DNA of 64,000 nt from Clostridium simiarum. GTDB taxonomy: Bacteria > Bacillota > Clostridia > Clostridiales > Clostridiaceae. Below are positions 1 to 8,455 of this stretch, one piece after another. The position numbers and the translations under genes are program-made. Location of the stretch: contig NZ_JAHLQL010000006.1 of the NCBI RefSeq assembly GCF_018919175.1, positions 100,143 through 164,142 on the forward strand. Reading direction: 5' to 3'. Each line of letters starts with the position of its first letter. Position 1 is the first letter of the stretch. The notes beneath the pieces are model-generated. The model saw nothing but the letters and a program-made list of their open reading frames with translations, did not search any database and was not told where the DNA came from.

Positions 1-2
1 TT

Positions 3-1661
3 ATTAACATCATTATGCCTAAATTTATTATAGATGAACTTCTTGATAAGAAAAGAATAGAAGTATTTATTATGTTAGTTGCCATAATTGTAATAGCAAA
101 TGCTATACTGAATCTTACTAATAGGTGGCTAGATACCTTAGTAGATATAAAAAATATGGAAGTACTAAATGGCTTTGATTTGCTTGTAGGTAAAAATATA
201 ATGAATATGGATTTTGAAAAAATTGAAGATCCAGAGGTTTTAAACTTAAAAGATAAGGCTATATTTCCTTTGCGTAATCAACAAGTTTTAGAACGTATGA
301 TAAGGTGTATAGTGGATTCCATTTCTGGATTTATTACTATAATAGCACTTTTGGCAGTAATATCCACCTTGAATTTACTTATAGTTTTTATAATTATATT
401 AATAGTTTTACTAAATTCTTTTTTGTACAAGAAATCTCAGGCAGCCCAGTATAAATTTTATGGGAGTTTAATACCTCTTAATAGGAAATTTGCATATTAT
501 TCAAAGATAACTTCGGATTTTTCTATGGGTAAAGATGTGAGATTATATAATATGCACCCACTTATTATGGGGAAAATTAAAGATTATAATAAAGAAAGTA
601 TTGATGGATTTGAAAAAATATTTAAATTAATGGGTAAATATAATGGATTAAATGAAGTTAATATGCAAATTCAAATGATAGTTGTTTATGCTTATATGAC
701 TTATAAAGTGTTAAAGGATAGTATTGGTATAGGTAATTTCACAATGTATATAAGCGCTACTAACAAATTCAGTAATTCCATATCTGATTTTTTTAAAACC
801 TTTATAGAATTTAGACAGATGTGCAGATATTTAGATTTATATCTTGAATTTGAACAGATAGAGTCTTGTAGAAGTATAGGGGGAAAAAAGATTGAGAATA
901 TTGATTCTTGCATAATTGAATTTAAAAATGTATCCTTTAAATACCCTAGAAGTGCAAACTATACATTGAAGAATGTATCTATTACCATAAGTAATGGTGA
1001 AAAGCTGTCTGTTGTAGGTCTAAACGGTGCGGGTAAAACTACATTTATAAAGCTTTTAACAAGACTATATGAGCCTACAGAGGGTGAAATACTCCTTAAT
1101 GGAGTAAATATAAAGGAATATCTCTATGAGGATTATATGAAGCTTTTATCAGTAGTTTTTCAGGATTACAAGCTTATGGCATTTTCTATTAAGGAAAATA
1201 TCGCTCTAGACCAGCATGAAACTGCTAAAGATGAGGAAATACTTCAGGTTCTTGAAAAATGCGGATTGGGAAAAGCTGTTTCAAAGCTAGACAAAGGAAT
1301 ATATACCTCTATATATAAATCCTTTGATAAGGATGGTATTGAGTTCTCAGGAGGGCAATCGCAAAAACTTGCAATGGCTAGGGCAATATATAAAAATGCT
1401 CCTATAGTAGTACTTGATGAACCTACTGCGGCATTAGATCCAATCTCAGAATTTGAAATTTATAGCAGTTTTAATAAACTAATTGGTGATAAAACTACCA
1501 TATATATTTCTCATAGACTATCAAGCTGTAAATTCTGCCATAGAATAGCTGTGTTTGATAAGGGTGAGATTGTTCAGTGTGGAACTCATAATGAATTAAT
1601 TAAAAAAACAGGAAGTCAATATGAGGTTATGTATAGTGCACAGGCACAATATTATATATAA
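3..1661 (+). CDS. ABC exporter, fused membrane and ATPase domains (5' partial)
   Basis: This is an ABC-type exporter half-transporter that would couple ATP hydrolysis to export of an unidentified substrate across the cytoplasmic membrane. The reading frame is open to the left edge, and the first visible Met (position 15) lies inside a normal family sequence, so roughly 50 N-terminal residues are outside the window. The membrane domain covers about the first 290 residues. The nucleotide-binding domain has Walker A GLNGAGKTT near residue 335 (counted from that Met), signature FSGGQ near 444, Walker B VVLDEP near 465 and the switch histidine in ISHRL. The substrate cannot be told from sequence; peptide exporters of this fused type are common in Clostridium. 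Confidence 0.9.
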   Translation: MNIIMPKFIIDELLDKKRIEVFIMLVAIIVIANAILNLTNRWLDTLVDIKNMEVLNGFDLLVGKNIMNMDFEKIEDPEVLNLKDKAIFPLRNQQVLERMIRCIVDSISGFITIIALLAVISTLNLLIVFIIILIVLLNSFLYKKSQAAQYKFYGSLIPLNRKFAYYSKITSDFSMGKDVRLYNMHPLIMGKIKDYNKESIDGFEKIFKLMGKYNGLNEVNMQIQMIVVYAYMTYKVLKDSIGIGNFTMYISATNKFSNSISDFFKTFIEFRQMCRYLDLYLEFEQIESCRSIGGKKIENIDSCIIEFKNVSFKYPRSANYTLKNVSITISNGEKLSVVGLNGAGKTTFIKLLTRLYEPTEGEILLNGVNIKEYLYEDYMKLLSVVFQDYKLMAFSIKENIALDQHETAKDEEILQVLEKCGLGKAVSKLDKGIYTSIYKSFDKDGIEFSGGQSQKLAMARAIYKNAPIVVLDEPTAALDPISEFEIYSSFNKLIGDKTTIYISHRLSSCKFCHRIAVFDKGEIVQCGTHNELIKKTGSQYEVMYSAQAQYYI

Positions 1662-1769
1662 GTGAAATTATGGTGAAAAGCTTATAAGATGGGTTACTAA
1701 TGACGTTAACCAATAAAGTTAAGGTTTTGAAATATTAAATGGATGTAATGAATCTCATTCTTACCTCAT

Positions 1770-1961
1770 AAAGTATACGGCAACCATTGGTGTACAGATT
1801 GTACATATATGCACTCATCTAATGGTAAAATGATGTACAAACATGATAGAAGTATTATGGCAAGTAAGTCATCTACAAATATAACAGTCGATTTAGCTAT
1901 AGAAACACTTACAGAAGCAATGCAAACTCATAAATCTACTGTTGGATTAATTGTAGAATAG
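1770..1961 (+). pseudogene. Remnant of IS3-family transposase OrfB
   Basis: A 63-codon open stretch without a start reads WCTDCTYMHSSNGKM, then HDRSIMAS, then TVDLAIETLTEAM. In order, these match the DDE core of IS3-family OrfB (usual form WCTDFTYIH, then DRSVVA, then TELAIETL). The segment between the first two blocks, which normally carries the second part of the core, is deleted, and the frame stops just before the usual HSDQG block. It is therefore a decayed scrap, not a functional element. No terminal inverted repeats were identified. Confidence 0.6.
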
Positions 1962-1965
1962 AAAT

Positions 1966-1990
1966 AACCCCGATTAACTCGGGGCTATTT
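1966..1990. terminator. Bidirectional hairpin terminator
   Basis: The arms CCCCGA and TCGGGG pair around a 5-base loop, with T-rich sequence on both sides. It could end transcription from the left and also the leftward gene that ends at 2017. Confidence 0.6.
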
Positions 1991-2016
1991 CTTTATATAT
2001 AAAGGAAGGAATAGTC

Positions 2017-2283
2017 TTATAACCTTGTTGGAGTTTCTAGGAAGTAACCACAATTAGTGCATTGATATACATAGATAGTTACCTTTCCTAAATTAACGTC
2101 GTTAGCAACATAGGAGTACTTATAAACGTATTTATGACCAGTACATAACCTATTTACTTCACTCATGCAGGTATGCTTATCTTTTGATGCATTAGGAAGT
2201 GTACTAGCAAATGTTATAGTAGAAGTAGAAGCAACTAAAGCACACACCAAAACAGAAAATAAAAGTTTTTTAAATTTTTTCAT
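2017..2283 (-). CDS. Small secreted protein with C-terminal CxxC
   Basis: This is an 88-residue protein of unknown function. A Lys-rich start (MKKFKK) is followed by a hydrophobic stretch and a likely signal peptidase site near residue 27 (TFAS), so the mature protein of about 60 residues should be exported. The mature part has four cysteines, including the CTNC pair near the C-terminus, which could bind a metal or form disulfides. A clear AGGAGG lies 6-8 bases before the ATG. It stands alone between an IS scrap and non-coding sequence. I do not recognise the family. Confidence 0.7.
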   Translation of the reverse strand: MKKFKKLLFSVLVCALVASTSTITFASTLPNASKDKHTCMSEVNRLCTGHKYVYKYSYVANDVNLGKVTIYVYQCTNCGYFLETPTRL

Positions 2284-2869
2284 TTGAAAACCTCCTAAAT
2301 TTTTACTTCTACATCAGTTTACCATATTTTGTAATTTAATGCAACTAGGTTTTTATACTTTATAGAGAAATATATATGAGATATAGTTAATATATTCTAT
2401 TTCACAGGATAATGAAAAAGAAAATGGAGTTTAAGATGGTTTTTTATAGGTATGTAAGAAGTTATTAATTAAGGTAGATCTTAAAAATTAGAGTAAGATA
2501 CCTCTAATCATTGCATTAGATATTAATATAAAAAAACAGTGGAAAGTATAGATATGTGTAGGATTAAAAGGTAAAGCTATAGATACTTGTTGATACAAAA
2601 ATTAAACATGGATATAATTAATATAAGATGAATCTAAATAATAAGTCAATGTACGGGGCATTTTTGGCTTGTTATTTATTTTACTATAAGTAATCTGTAA
2701 AGTGGGCATTAATAAGTGAATAAAATATACTTTAAGGAAGAAATAATAGAGAAATAGATGTGTTATCATGAAAGAGGAAAAATTAATAAAAATAACAAAA
2801 GAATAGAAATAAATATTTAGTTGGATATTAATATTCATGAAATAAGGAATCAAGTGGGGGTTAATTTAT
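2284..2869. other. Non-coding stretch, nothing identified
   Basis: Very AT-rich sequence. Frames are broken by many stops and I see no conserved motif, RNA gene or convincing terminator. The only longer frame, on the minus strand at 2602-2853, is low-complexity, lacks a ribosome binding site and looks accidental. Confidence 0.5.
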
Positions 2870-3502
2870 ATGTCTTATAGTATTGAAATAGTTAGGAAAG
2901 ATAATCAGAAAATAAGTAAGTGGTCTGGGGGTACTACTAGGGAGCTTTTTATATATCCAAAGGATGCAATATATAGTGAAGGTAATTTTAAATGGAGATT
3001 AAGCTCAGCGGTGGTGGATGTTGAAGAATCAGTATTTACATCTTTGCCAAGGGTAGAGAGAATTATTATGGTTATTCAGGGAGAATTATTACTCAAGCAT
3101 GAAGGACATCATACAGTTAACTTGAAGCAATATGAACAGGATAGCTTTAGTGGACATTGGATAACTAGAAGCTTTGGCAAGGTTAGAGATTTTAATTTAA
3201 TGATGGAAAAGGGCAATTGTGGGAAACTAGAAGTTATCTTTATTAATGAAAATGAAAATATAGACATTGTATGGGAAAAGCATCTAGATAACTCCCAAAT
3301 AGTTTCTTCAAAGGCTGTAGCATTTTATATGGTAAAGGGAAAGGTTGAAGTGAATTTTCTAAATGGCAAAAAGGAGATTCTATATGAAGAGGATTTATTA
3401 TTGATTTATGGAGACTTGGGAGATGATTTGACCTTGACGAAGATTAAAAATTCTAGTGAAAAAGCAGAAATAATTAAGGCAGAAGTGTATTATTTGGAAT
3501 GA
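2870..3502 (+). CDS. HutD/Ves-family cupin-like protein
   Basis: A 210-residue protein of the HutD (Ves) family, a two-half beta-barrel related to cupins. In other bacteria these proteins occur with histidine-utilisation or cold-response genes, and their biochemical role is uncertain. The family N-terminus is visible as WSGGTTRELFIYP near residue 19, followed by WRLSSA and VDVEESVFTSLP, then a turn into the second barrel near DSFSGHW. Length is typical. A GGGGG ribosome binding site lies about ten bases before the ATG. No hut genes are nearby, so its context gives no pathway; it appears monocistronic. Confidence 0.85.
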   Translation: MSYSIEIVRKDNQKISKWSGGTTRELFIYPKDAIYSEGNFKWRLSSAVVDVEESVFTSLPRVERIIMVIQGELLLKHEGHHTVNLKQYEQDSFSGHWITRSFGKVRDFNLMMEKGNCGKLEVIFINENENIDIVWEKHLDNSQIVSSKAVAFYMVKGKVEVNFLNGKKEILYEEDLLLIYGDLGDDLTLTKIKNSSEKAEIIKAEVYYLE

Positions 3503-3962
3503 TTTTAAAGGTAATCGCAGGTTTCTAAACTCTATGAAGAGCTAACACAAAAGCATGAAAAAAATTTAGATAGATATGTTTATCCGATGATTACCCGCTC
3601 TTAATACTACCATTTTCTTTAAAGTGGGAATAAAGAGGGGCTACGTCCTTGGATAAAGATTTTTAAGCTTTATAGGGAGTAAAAATTCCCTATAAATACA
3701 AGAATTCTGTTTGTAGAGGGAAAAAACAGGATATAATCCAAAAACTATTGATATAGATGGAAGAAATTTTAAAGAAAGGTTATAAAACAAAGGAATTATA
3801 TAGAAGAAAGAGTGAAGTTAAATAGGGATTAAGGAAATGTTACCTTAATCCCTAAAAATATTATTTTTAATAGAATTTAAATTTTCACATATATAGTTAT
3901 TATGTTTCTTTAGATAAAAATTTGAACATAGTATTATGAAAGTATTTGATAAAATAGTCAAG
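3503..3962. other. Non-coding stretch with gene scrap and inverted repeats
   Basis: An open scrap at 3530-3604 has no start codon (it reads LYEELTQKHEKNLDRY and then stops) and may be a decayed gene end of unknown origin. A hairpin with arms of nine bases lies at 3670-3695, and a perfect 12-base inverted repeat at 3823-3854. No intact gene was found. Confidence 0.4.
3823..3854. repeat. Perfect 12-bp inverted repeat (possible terminator)
   Basis: The arms TAGGGATTAAGG and CCTTAATCCCTA surround an 8-base loop and are followed by A/T-rich sequence. It lies downstream of the minus-strand gene ending at 3963 and may be its terminator, although the T-run is interrupted. Confidence 0.4.
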
Positions 3963-4334
3963 CTACATTACTCTTCCAGGTAATATTGCATCTAAGACTC
4001 CAATAACTACAGCTGCTAATAATGCACCTATTATAGATACTCTCATATTTGGTACCAAAAATTGTGTTAAATATATTATTATAGCAGCAATAACAAATCC
4101 TTTGATGCCCTTTCCTAGAGGGGATGCATCCACTCCCATAAAGGATTCTACTAAAGAATCTAATACAGTTATTACAATTGCAGCTAACAAAAATGACCAT
4201 AATCCGTTAATAGTAAAACCAGGTGTGAAAAAGGATGTTATCCCTAAAACAACTGCAACTAATATTAATCTTATTATCCAACCTAAAAAACCATTATTTG
4301 AACGTTCTTTTTCATGTTCTTTCTCGTTTCCCAT
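3963..4334 (-). CDS. YvlD-type phage-holin-4-like membrane protein
   Basis: A 123-residue integral membrane protein of the family often labelled phage holin 4-2 (Bacillus YvlD). The first 15 residues are polar and charged (GNEKEHEKERSNN). About four hydrophobic segments follow, with the family glycine/proline pattern (TPGFTINGLWSFL near residue 40; LPGRVM at the C-terminus). Despite the family name, these are usually chromosomal envelope or stress genes and not lysis genes, and no phage neighbours are present here. AGGAGG precedes the ATG. It stands alone, with a non-coding region on each side. Confidence 0.8.
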   Translation of the reverse strand: MGNEKEHEKERSNNGFLGWIIRLILVAVVLGITSFFTPGFTINGLWSFLLAAIVITVLDSLVESFMGVDASPLGKGIKGFVIAAIIIYLTQFLVPNMRVSIIGALLAAVVIGVLDAILPGRVM

Positions 4335-4656
4335 GAAGATTCCTCCTTTATAAAATTTTCTTACACATATATTGGCACATATATAGTATGCTCATATAAT
4401 TTAAAAATATAATAGTTAATAAAAAATATTTACAATTTACAATAGTTTTGGTAATATATTACCAAAGCTAATTACTAATGGTAAGTATTATGAACAGATA
4501 TACTGTAAACAACCTGAGATATTATCCATAAAAGCACACTTATAGATAATAAAGGATAAGTAAGAAATTTCTTTAAAACCATTAATGATTTATATTGAAA
4601 CATGATTTAGAGGGAATATGTTATGAATAATGAAATATGAATTAAATGGAGGGTTT

Positions 4657-5097
4657 ATGAAGAGAGGTATAAATATATTATTAGGTGCTTTACTTTTTTG
4701 GTTTACCTTAGACATTACAGGGTTTTCTTTAGGAAGCTTTTGCTTAGTTGAAAGTCCTGGTATACTAAGTGGTGATACTGTTTGGTGGATAATTTTTGTA
4801 TGTTGCTTTATATTATTTTTCTTAAAAGAAAAACAAGGGAAATATGTGTTATCAGTATTTCTTACAGCTTGGATTATAATTCAATATTTTTCACATTGGA
4901 ATTACACAATCTTTGGGGTAACTGAAAGAAAATTGACAGGGTATAATAAATATTTTGCTAATACATTTCATATTATTCCACCCTCTGATAGTGTACTGAT
5001 ACCGGATTTATATCATATAATACTGCATATATTGATAATCTCGTTATTTGTTTTAATAATAGTAGATATATTTCAAAAAAGAAAAACTGACTTTTAG
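4657..5097 (+). CDS. Hypothetical membrane protein, four predicted spans
   Basis: A protein of 146 residues from the chosen start, with no family recognised. The start at 4657 (MKRGIN) is preferred over the upstream in-frame ATG at 4630 because GGAGGG lies four bases before it. Hydrophobic spans appear near residues 4-22, 42-57, 63-80 and 125-146, joined by short polar loops; an aromatic loop (HWNY) follows the third span. Nothing suggests an enzymatic role, and the gene is isolated. Confidence 0.6.
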   Translation: MKRGINILLGALLFWFTLDITGFSLGSFCLVESPGILSGDTVWWIIFVCCFILFFLKEKQGKYVLSVFLTAWIIIQYFSHWNYTIFGVTERKLTGYNKYFANTFHIIPPSDSVLIPDLYHIILHILIISLFVLIIVDIFQKRKTDF

Positions 5098-5217
5098 TTA
5101 AGAGTGATATAACATATAATATACTGTAAATCATATTTTACTAAACAATAATATAGTAGGATATTAATAGCTTATTATATATGGACTTACTAAAGATATA
5201 ATAAGGAGGGAAAATAA

Positions 5218-5313
5218 ATGGGTTATACAACAAAATTTATTCTCGTTTTAGCTCTGGGCAAAGATTACATGGAACAAATAGAACAAGAATTTGTTCAGAG
5301 CCTAATTTATTAG
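5218..5313 (+). CDS. Short ORF, 31 residues, possibly a truncated gene
   Basis: The frame runs from an ATG placed nine bases after a strong AAGGAGGG. The encoded peptide starts MGYTTKFILVLALG and ends in EQEFVQSLIY. The good ribosome binding site suggests that a real gene started here; the abrupt stop suggests truncation or frameshift decay. No family can be assigned from 31 residues. Confidence 0.25.
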   Translation: MGYTTKFILVLALGKDYMEQIEQEFVQSLIY

Positions 5314-5390
5314 ATTAATTTAGTGAAAATTGTTTTGTGTGATCTTTGCTTTATTATTTACAAATAATAAAGTGGATAGGAGCAAAGACC

Positions 5391-5666
5391 ATGAAATATG
5401 AAAATGCTGAAGAGATACTACCAGAATATATTCTTCAATTGATTCAAGAATATATAGAAGGTGGATATTTATATATACCAATAAAATATGAGAATAAAAA
5501 GCTTTGGGGAGAAAATAGCGGTGCAAAAGATGCCTTAAAAAAAAGAAATACAGAGATTTTCAATAAATATAACAAAGGTATATCTGTAAAAAAACTTGCT
5601 GAGAGCTATTATCTTACAGAGCATAGTATTAGAAGGATAATTAGAAAAGAAAAAGAAAATATATGA
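5391..5666 (+). CDS. CD3324-family small DNA-binding protein
   Basis: A 91-residue protein matching the clostridial CD3324 family. The N-terminus (MKYENAEEILPEYILQLIQ) and the central block GGYLYIP, then LWGENSGA, are characteristic. The C-terminal third (GISVKKLAESYYLTEHSIRR) is a helix-turn-helix resembling those of sigma-factor region 4 and Mor/resolvase proteins, so a regulatory role in DNA binding is likely but unproven. The ATG at 5391 has GGAG upstream at good spacing and is preferred to the earlier in-frame start at 5346. A strong terminator follows directly. Confidence 0.8.
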   Translation: MKYENAEEILPEYILQLIQEYIEGGYLYIPIKYENKKLWGENSGAKDALKKRNTEIFNKYNKGISVKKLAESYYLTEHSIRRIIRKEKENI

Positions 5667-5669
5667 TAT

Positions 5670-5720
5670 AACTCGGTATTTACTATTATTAAATTAGTAA
5701 ATACCGAGTTTTTATATCTA
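5670..5720 (+). terminator. Rho-independent terminator after CD3324-family gene
   Basis: A perfect 15-base stem (AACTCGGTATTTACT against AGTAAATACCGAGTT) with an 11-base loop is followed by TTTATAT. It lies three bases after the stop codon of the upstream gene. Confidence 0.8.
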
Positions 5721-5875
5721 TAAATTCTACTATTAAATTAGTAAATACTAAGTTTTATATCTATAAATTCTACTATTAAATTAATAAATACTAAGTTTTA
5801 TATCTATAATTTTTATTATTAAATCAGCAAATATTAAGTTTCATATTTATAATTTATACTATTAAAATAGAAGAC
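5685..5875. repeat. Decaying tandem repeat, period 43-44 bp
   Basis: The terminator's 3' half and tail are repeated about four more times to the right (block ATTAAATTAGTAAATAC at about 5687, 5731 and 5774, with weaker copies near 5817 and 5860). Each copy diverges further from the first, so only the first still forms the full hairpin. It looks like an old expansion of the terminator by slippage. Confidence 0.65.
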
Positions 5876-6181
5876 TTTTAGCTTGGGATTTAGTGGTGAA
5901 ATATGAACAAACTTAATATAGAATCATTTAGGAACTTGAGAAGTCACAGGTAATGGGGTTAATATATTTATGAGAAGGCTATAGGATGGTTAGAAAGAGA
6001 TTTAAAGTAAATAATATTAATGTATTATAAAAAATAATTATGAAAGTAAATAATATTTATATATAGATTTAATAAAATTTCTTTATTTAGAATAATAGCT
6101 ATTCATATGTTACCATAATATGGATGTAGCTTTATTAATGAATATATATATTATAAAAATAAATTATATAGGAGTAAACTA

Positions 6182-6910
6182 ATGAATAAGTTAACAGTTT
6201 TAGAAATAAAGTTTGATTTTAATGGGGAGACAAATGTGATTTTTCCAGTTATATTAAGTGATGAAAGTGAAGTTGTTTTAATTGATTGCGGATACCCTAA
6301 TTTTTTACCTTTAATAAAGGCTGCTGCAAAAAAACAGGGAATTGATATTAGTAAATTAACAAAAATAATTATAACACATCATGATTTTGACCATATGGGA
6401 TCTTTGGCAGAATTTAAAAGAGAGTATCCACATATTAAGGTTCTTGCATCAAGTGAGGATGAAAAATATATTAGTGGTAAGGAAAAGTCTTTAAGATTGC
6501 AGCAAGCAGAAGCTATATTTCATGAGCTTCCTGAGGAGGAAAAACAGGGGGCAAAGAAATTTCAAAGGTTTATTGAGTCAATAGAAAGTGTTCCAGTGGA
6601 TATATGCTTAAAGGATAAGGATTTATTGCCTTTATGTGAAGGTGTAGAAATAATTGCTACTCCAGGACATATGCCAGGGCATATTTCAATTTATATAAAA
6701 AATAGTAAAACGTTGATTTCAGGAGATGCCTTAGTAATAGAAAATGAGGAATTAGTCATTGCAAATCCACAGTATACTTTAGATATTGTTGAAGCAAAAA
6801 ATTCTATAAGAAAGTTATTAAATTATGAAATAGATAAAATTATATGTTACCATGGTGGCATATATACTAAAAATATTAAAGAATCATTAGAAAAGATTAT
6901 CTCAGACTAA
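6182..6910 (+). CDS. MBL-fold metallo-hydrolase
   Basis: A 242-residue single-domain metallo-beta-lactamase-fold hydrolase, probably cytosolic and binding two metal ions. The metal motif HxHxDH appears in the variant form THHDFDHMG near residues 65-73. The second metal histidine is in PGHMPGHIS near residue 163, the bridging aspartate in SGDALV near 179, and the last histidine in CYHGG near 222. The substrate is unknown; relatives include lactonases and thioesterases. GGAG lies eight bases before the ATG. The last codons lie within the first copy of a 44-bp tandem repeat. Confidence 0.88.
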   Translation: MNKLTVLEIKFDFNGETNVIFPVILSDESEVVLIDCGYPNFLPLIKAAAKKQGIDISKLTKIIITHHDFDHMGSLAEFKREYPHIKVLASSEDEKYISGKEKSLRLQQAEAIFHELPEEEKQGAKKFQRFIESIESVPVDICLKDKDLLPLCEGVEIIATPGHMPGHISIYIKNSKTLISGDALVIENEELVIANPQYTLDIVEAKNSIRKLLNYEIDKIICYHGGIYTKNIKESLEKIISD

Positions 6911-7022
6911 TTTAATTATTAGGTAAAACTTAGAAAAAGATTATCTCAGACTAATTTAATTATTAGGTAAAACTTAGAAAAAGATCATCTCAACTAATTT
7001 AATCATTAAGTGAAAGCTAATC
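6891..7022. repeat. Three tandem copies of a 44-bp repeat across a gene end
   Basis: The block beginning AAAAGATTATCTCAGACTAA at 6891 recurs 44 bases later almost identically, and again after another 44 bases with several changes. The first copy contains the stop codon of the MBL hydrolase, so the duplication created extra non-coding copies of that gene's 3' end. Confidence 0.85.
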
Positions 7023-7227
7023 TGAGGTAGAGCTTGTAGCTCCATATAAGGATTAGTTAAGCGTATTTAGGTACTAGCAGTGCTTATGCTATAAATGGGG
7101 ATGACTTAATTAAAGGAGAGAACTTTGTGTATTAATCTGATTTAACTAAGTAATTTATGGGGATGGGGTATGAAAATAAATATGATTAAGGACTTAGAGA
7201 GTTTAGAGGTGGGAGAGAAAAATAAAT

Positions 7228-7662
7228 ATGATTAAGCAATTAGAAAATTTTGAAATGGAACAGGTTATGAATATCTGGTTAAAGACTAATATTACAGCTC
7301 ATAATTTTATACCAAAGGAGTATTGGATTAAAAATTATGATGTTGTTAAAGATGAGTACATGCCGATTTCCACAACTTTTGTTTACAAAGAAGATGATAC
7401 AATTAAAGCATTTATAAGCATTATAGAGAATTCATTTATTGGTGCCTTATTTGTTTTAGAAGATTATCAGGGGCAAGGTATAGGTAAAAAGCTTTTAGAT
7501 CATTGTAAATCTTTATATTCAAATTTAGAATTAGGAGTTTATGAAAAAAACACAGCCGCAGTTAATTTCTATAAGCATTGTGGTTTTATAGTGAAAAAAG
7601 AGCAACTAAATGAGGATTCAGGTATTACGGAATATATAATGGCATGGACAAAAGAAGACTAA
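7228..7662 (+). CDS. GNAT-family N-acetyltransferase
   Basis: A 144-residue GNAT enzyme expected to transfer an acetyl group from acetyl-CoA to an amine. The acetyl-CoA pyrophosphate loop is clear as EDYQGQGIGKKLL near residue 77, and the last motif (NTAAVNFYKHCGF) is near residue 110. The overall pattern resembles E. coli YjaB. The start has a GGTGGGAG region upstream. A terminator follows immediately, so it is probably the last or only gene of its transcript. The substrate is not predictable. Confidence 0.88.
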   Translation: MIKQLENFEMEQVMNIWLKTNITAHNFIPKEYWIKNYDVVKDEYMPISTTFVYKEDDTIKAFISIIENSFIGALFVLEDYQGQGIGKKLLDHCKSLYSNLELGVYEKNTAAVNFYKHCGFIVKKEQLNEDSGITEYIMAWTKED

Positions 7663-7664
7663 TG

Positions 7665-7694
7665 AAAGAGCAATCAAAAGGTTGCTCTTTTTTA
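7665..7694 (+). terminator. Rho-independent terminator
   Basis: A nine-base stem (AAAGAGCAA against TTGCTCTTT) with an 8-base loop runs into six Ts, directly after the acetyltransferase stop codon. Confidence 0.9.
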
Positions 7695-7728
7695 GAGGAA
7701 AAATTAAAGTAAATAGTATAGATTTTTT

Positions 7729-8187
7729 CTATAACCTTAAGCCTTTAATGTCTTTTATTCTTGATAGAATAATGTTGCAACTTAACGATAAGACCCCTGG
7801 TAATTTATGGATTACTTCCTTTAAAAATGATTCCATGGCTTCACTGTCTTCAGAAATGGCATGGACGTGAAGTTTATTTTTACCAGATACATGATAAATC
7901 TGTGTTACTGTATCGTTGGCATTTAAAATATCCACAACTTTTTGAAAGCTTACTGGTTCAACTTCAATTTCATAATAAGAGGATACAGCACTACCAATTT
8001 TTTGTGGATTGATTATGGTGGTGTATTCTTCAATTATACCTTTTTCCTCTAAGGAACTGATTCTGGATTTTACAGCTACCCTAGAGAGACCAACAGCCTC
8101 GCCAATATCTACATAACTCATGCGAGCATTTTGTGTTAGTAATTTAATGATGGCTTTATCTATTTCATCTAAACCTTTTAAGTACAA
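7729..8187 (-). CDS. Lrp/AsnC-family transcriptional regulator
   Basis: A feast/famine regulator, probably sensing an amino acid. The N-terminal helix-turn-helix is visible (LDEIDKAIIKLLTQNARMS, then VGLSRVAVKSRISSLEEKG), followed by a C-terminal RAM/AsnC_trans_reg domain. I chose a TTG start at 8187 because a near-complete anti-Shine-Dalgarno match, AGAGGTGAT, lies three bases upstream. The in-frame GTG (8196) and ATG (8193) overlap that site and cannot use it. It is transcribed away from the MATE pump, which may be its target, though that is inference from position only. Confidence 0.85.
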   Translation of the reverse strand: MYLKGLDEIDKAIIKLLTQNARMSYVDIGEAVGLSRVAVKSRISSLEEKGIIEEYTTIINPQKIGSAVSSYYEIEVEPVSFQKVVDILNANDTVTQIYHVSGKNKLHVHAISEDSEAMESFLKEVIHKLPGVLSLSCNIILSRIKDIKGLRL

Positions 8188-8365
8188 ATACATCACCTCT
8201 ATTTTTCTATGTTGTATTTATAATAAAGCTTTTGTTTATGAAAATCAAGGGTGGGTTGCCTTTTGTTAAGCTTGTATTGACAAATAGTAAGTGCGATGCT
8301 AAACTAAATGAAATTACAAAAGTAAAGTTTGAAATTACGTTATGAAACAATGGGAGGGTGTTACA

Positions 8366-8455
8366 ATGAAAGCAATTAATAAAAGTGTACTTAGAAAACT
8401 TAAAATCAGTCTAGTATTTACTATAGGAGTAGGAGATAGATTTAGCAATGATTAA
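8366..8455 (+). CDS. Short upstream ORF overlapping the MATE gene start
   Basis: This 29-codon frame has its own GGGAGGGTG ribosome binding site and an ATG five bases later. It ends eight bases inside the MATE coding region, so the two overlap in different frames. The peptide starts MKAINKSVLRKLKISLVF and matches no family known to me. It may be a leader that couples translation to the pump gene, or a remnant of a lost gene. Confidence 0.35.
   Translation: MKAINKSVLRKLKISLVFTIGVGDRFSND

Noticed and set aside
2602..2853. Minus-strand 83-codon ORF
   Set aside because: Low-complexity Ile/Phe/Tyr-rich translation of AT-rich non-coding DNA, without a ribosome binding site or family match.
3963..4334. 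Phage lysis holin
   Set aside because: The family name suggests it, but there is no endolysin or phage context and YvlD-type proteins are chromosomal membrane proteins.
6911..7227. T-box or other riboswitch before the GNAT gene
   Set aside because: A GAGCT/AGCTC hairpin exists, but no T-box sequence, conserved aptamer core or matching target gene was seen; the region is mostly tandem repeat.
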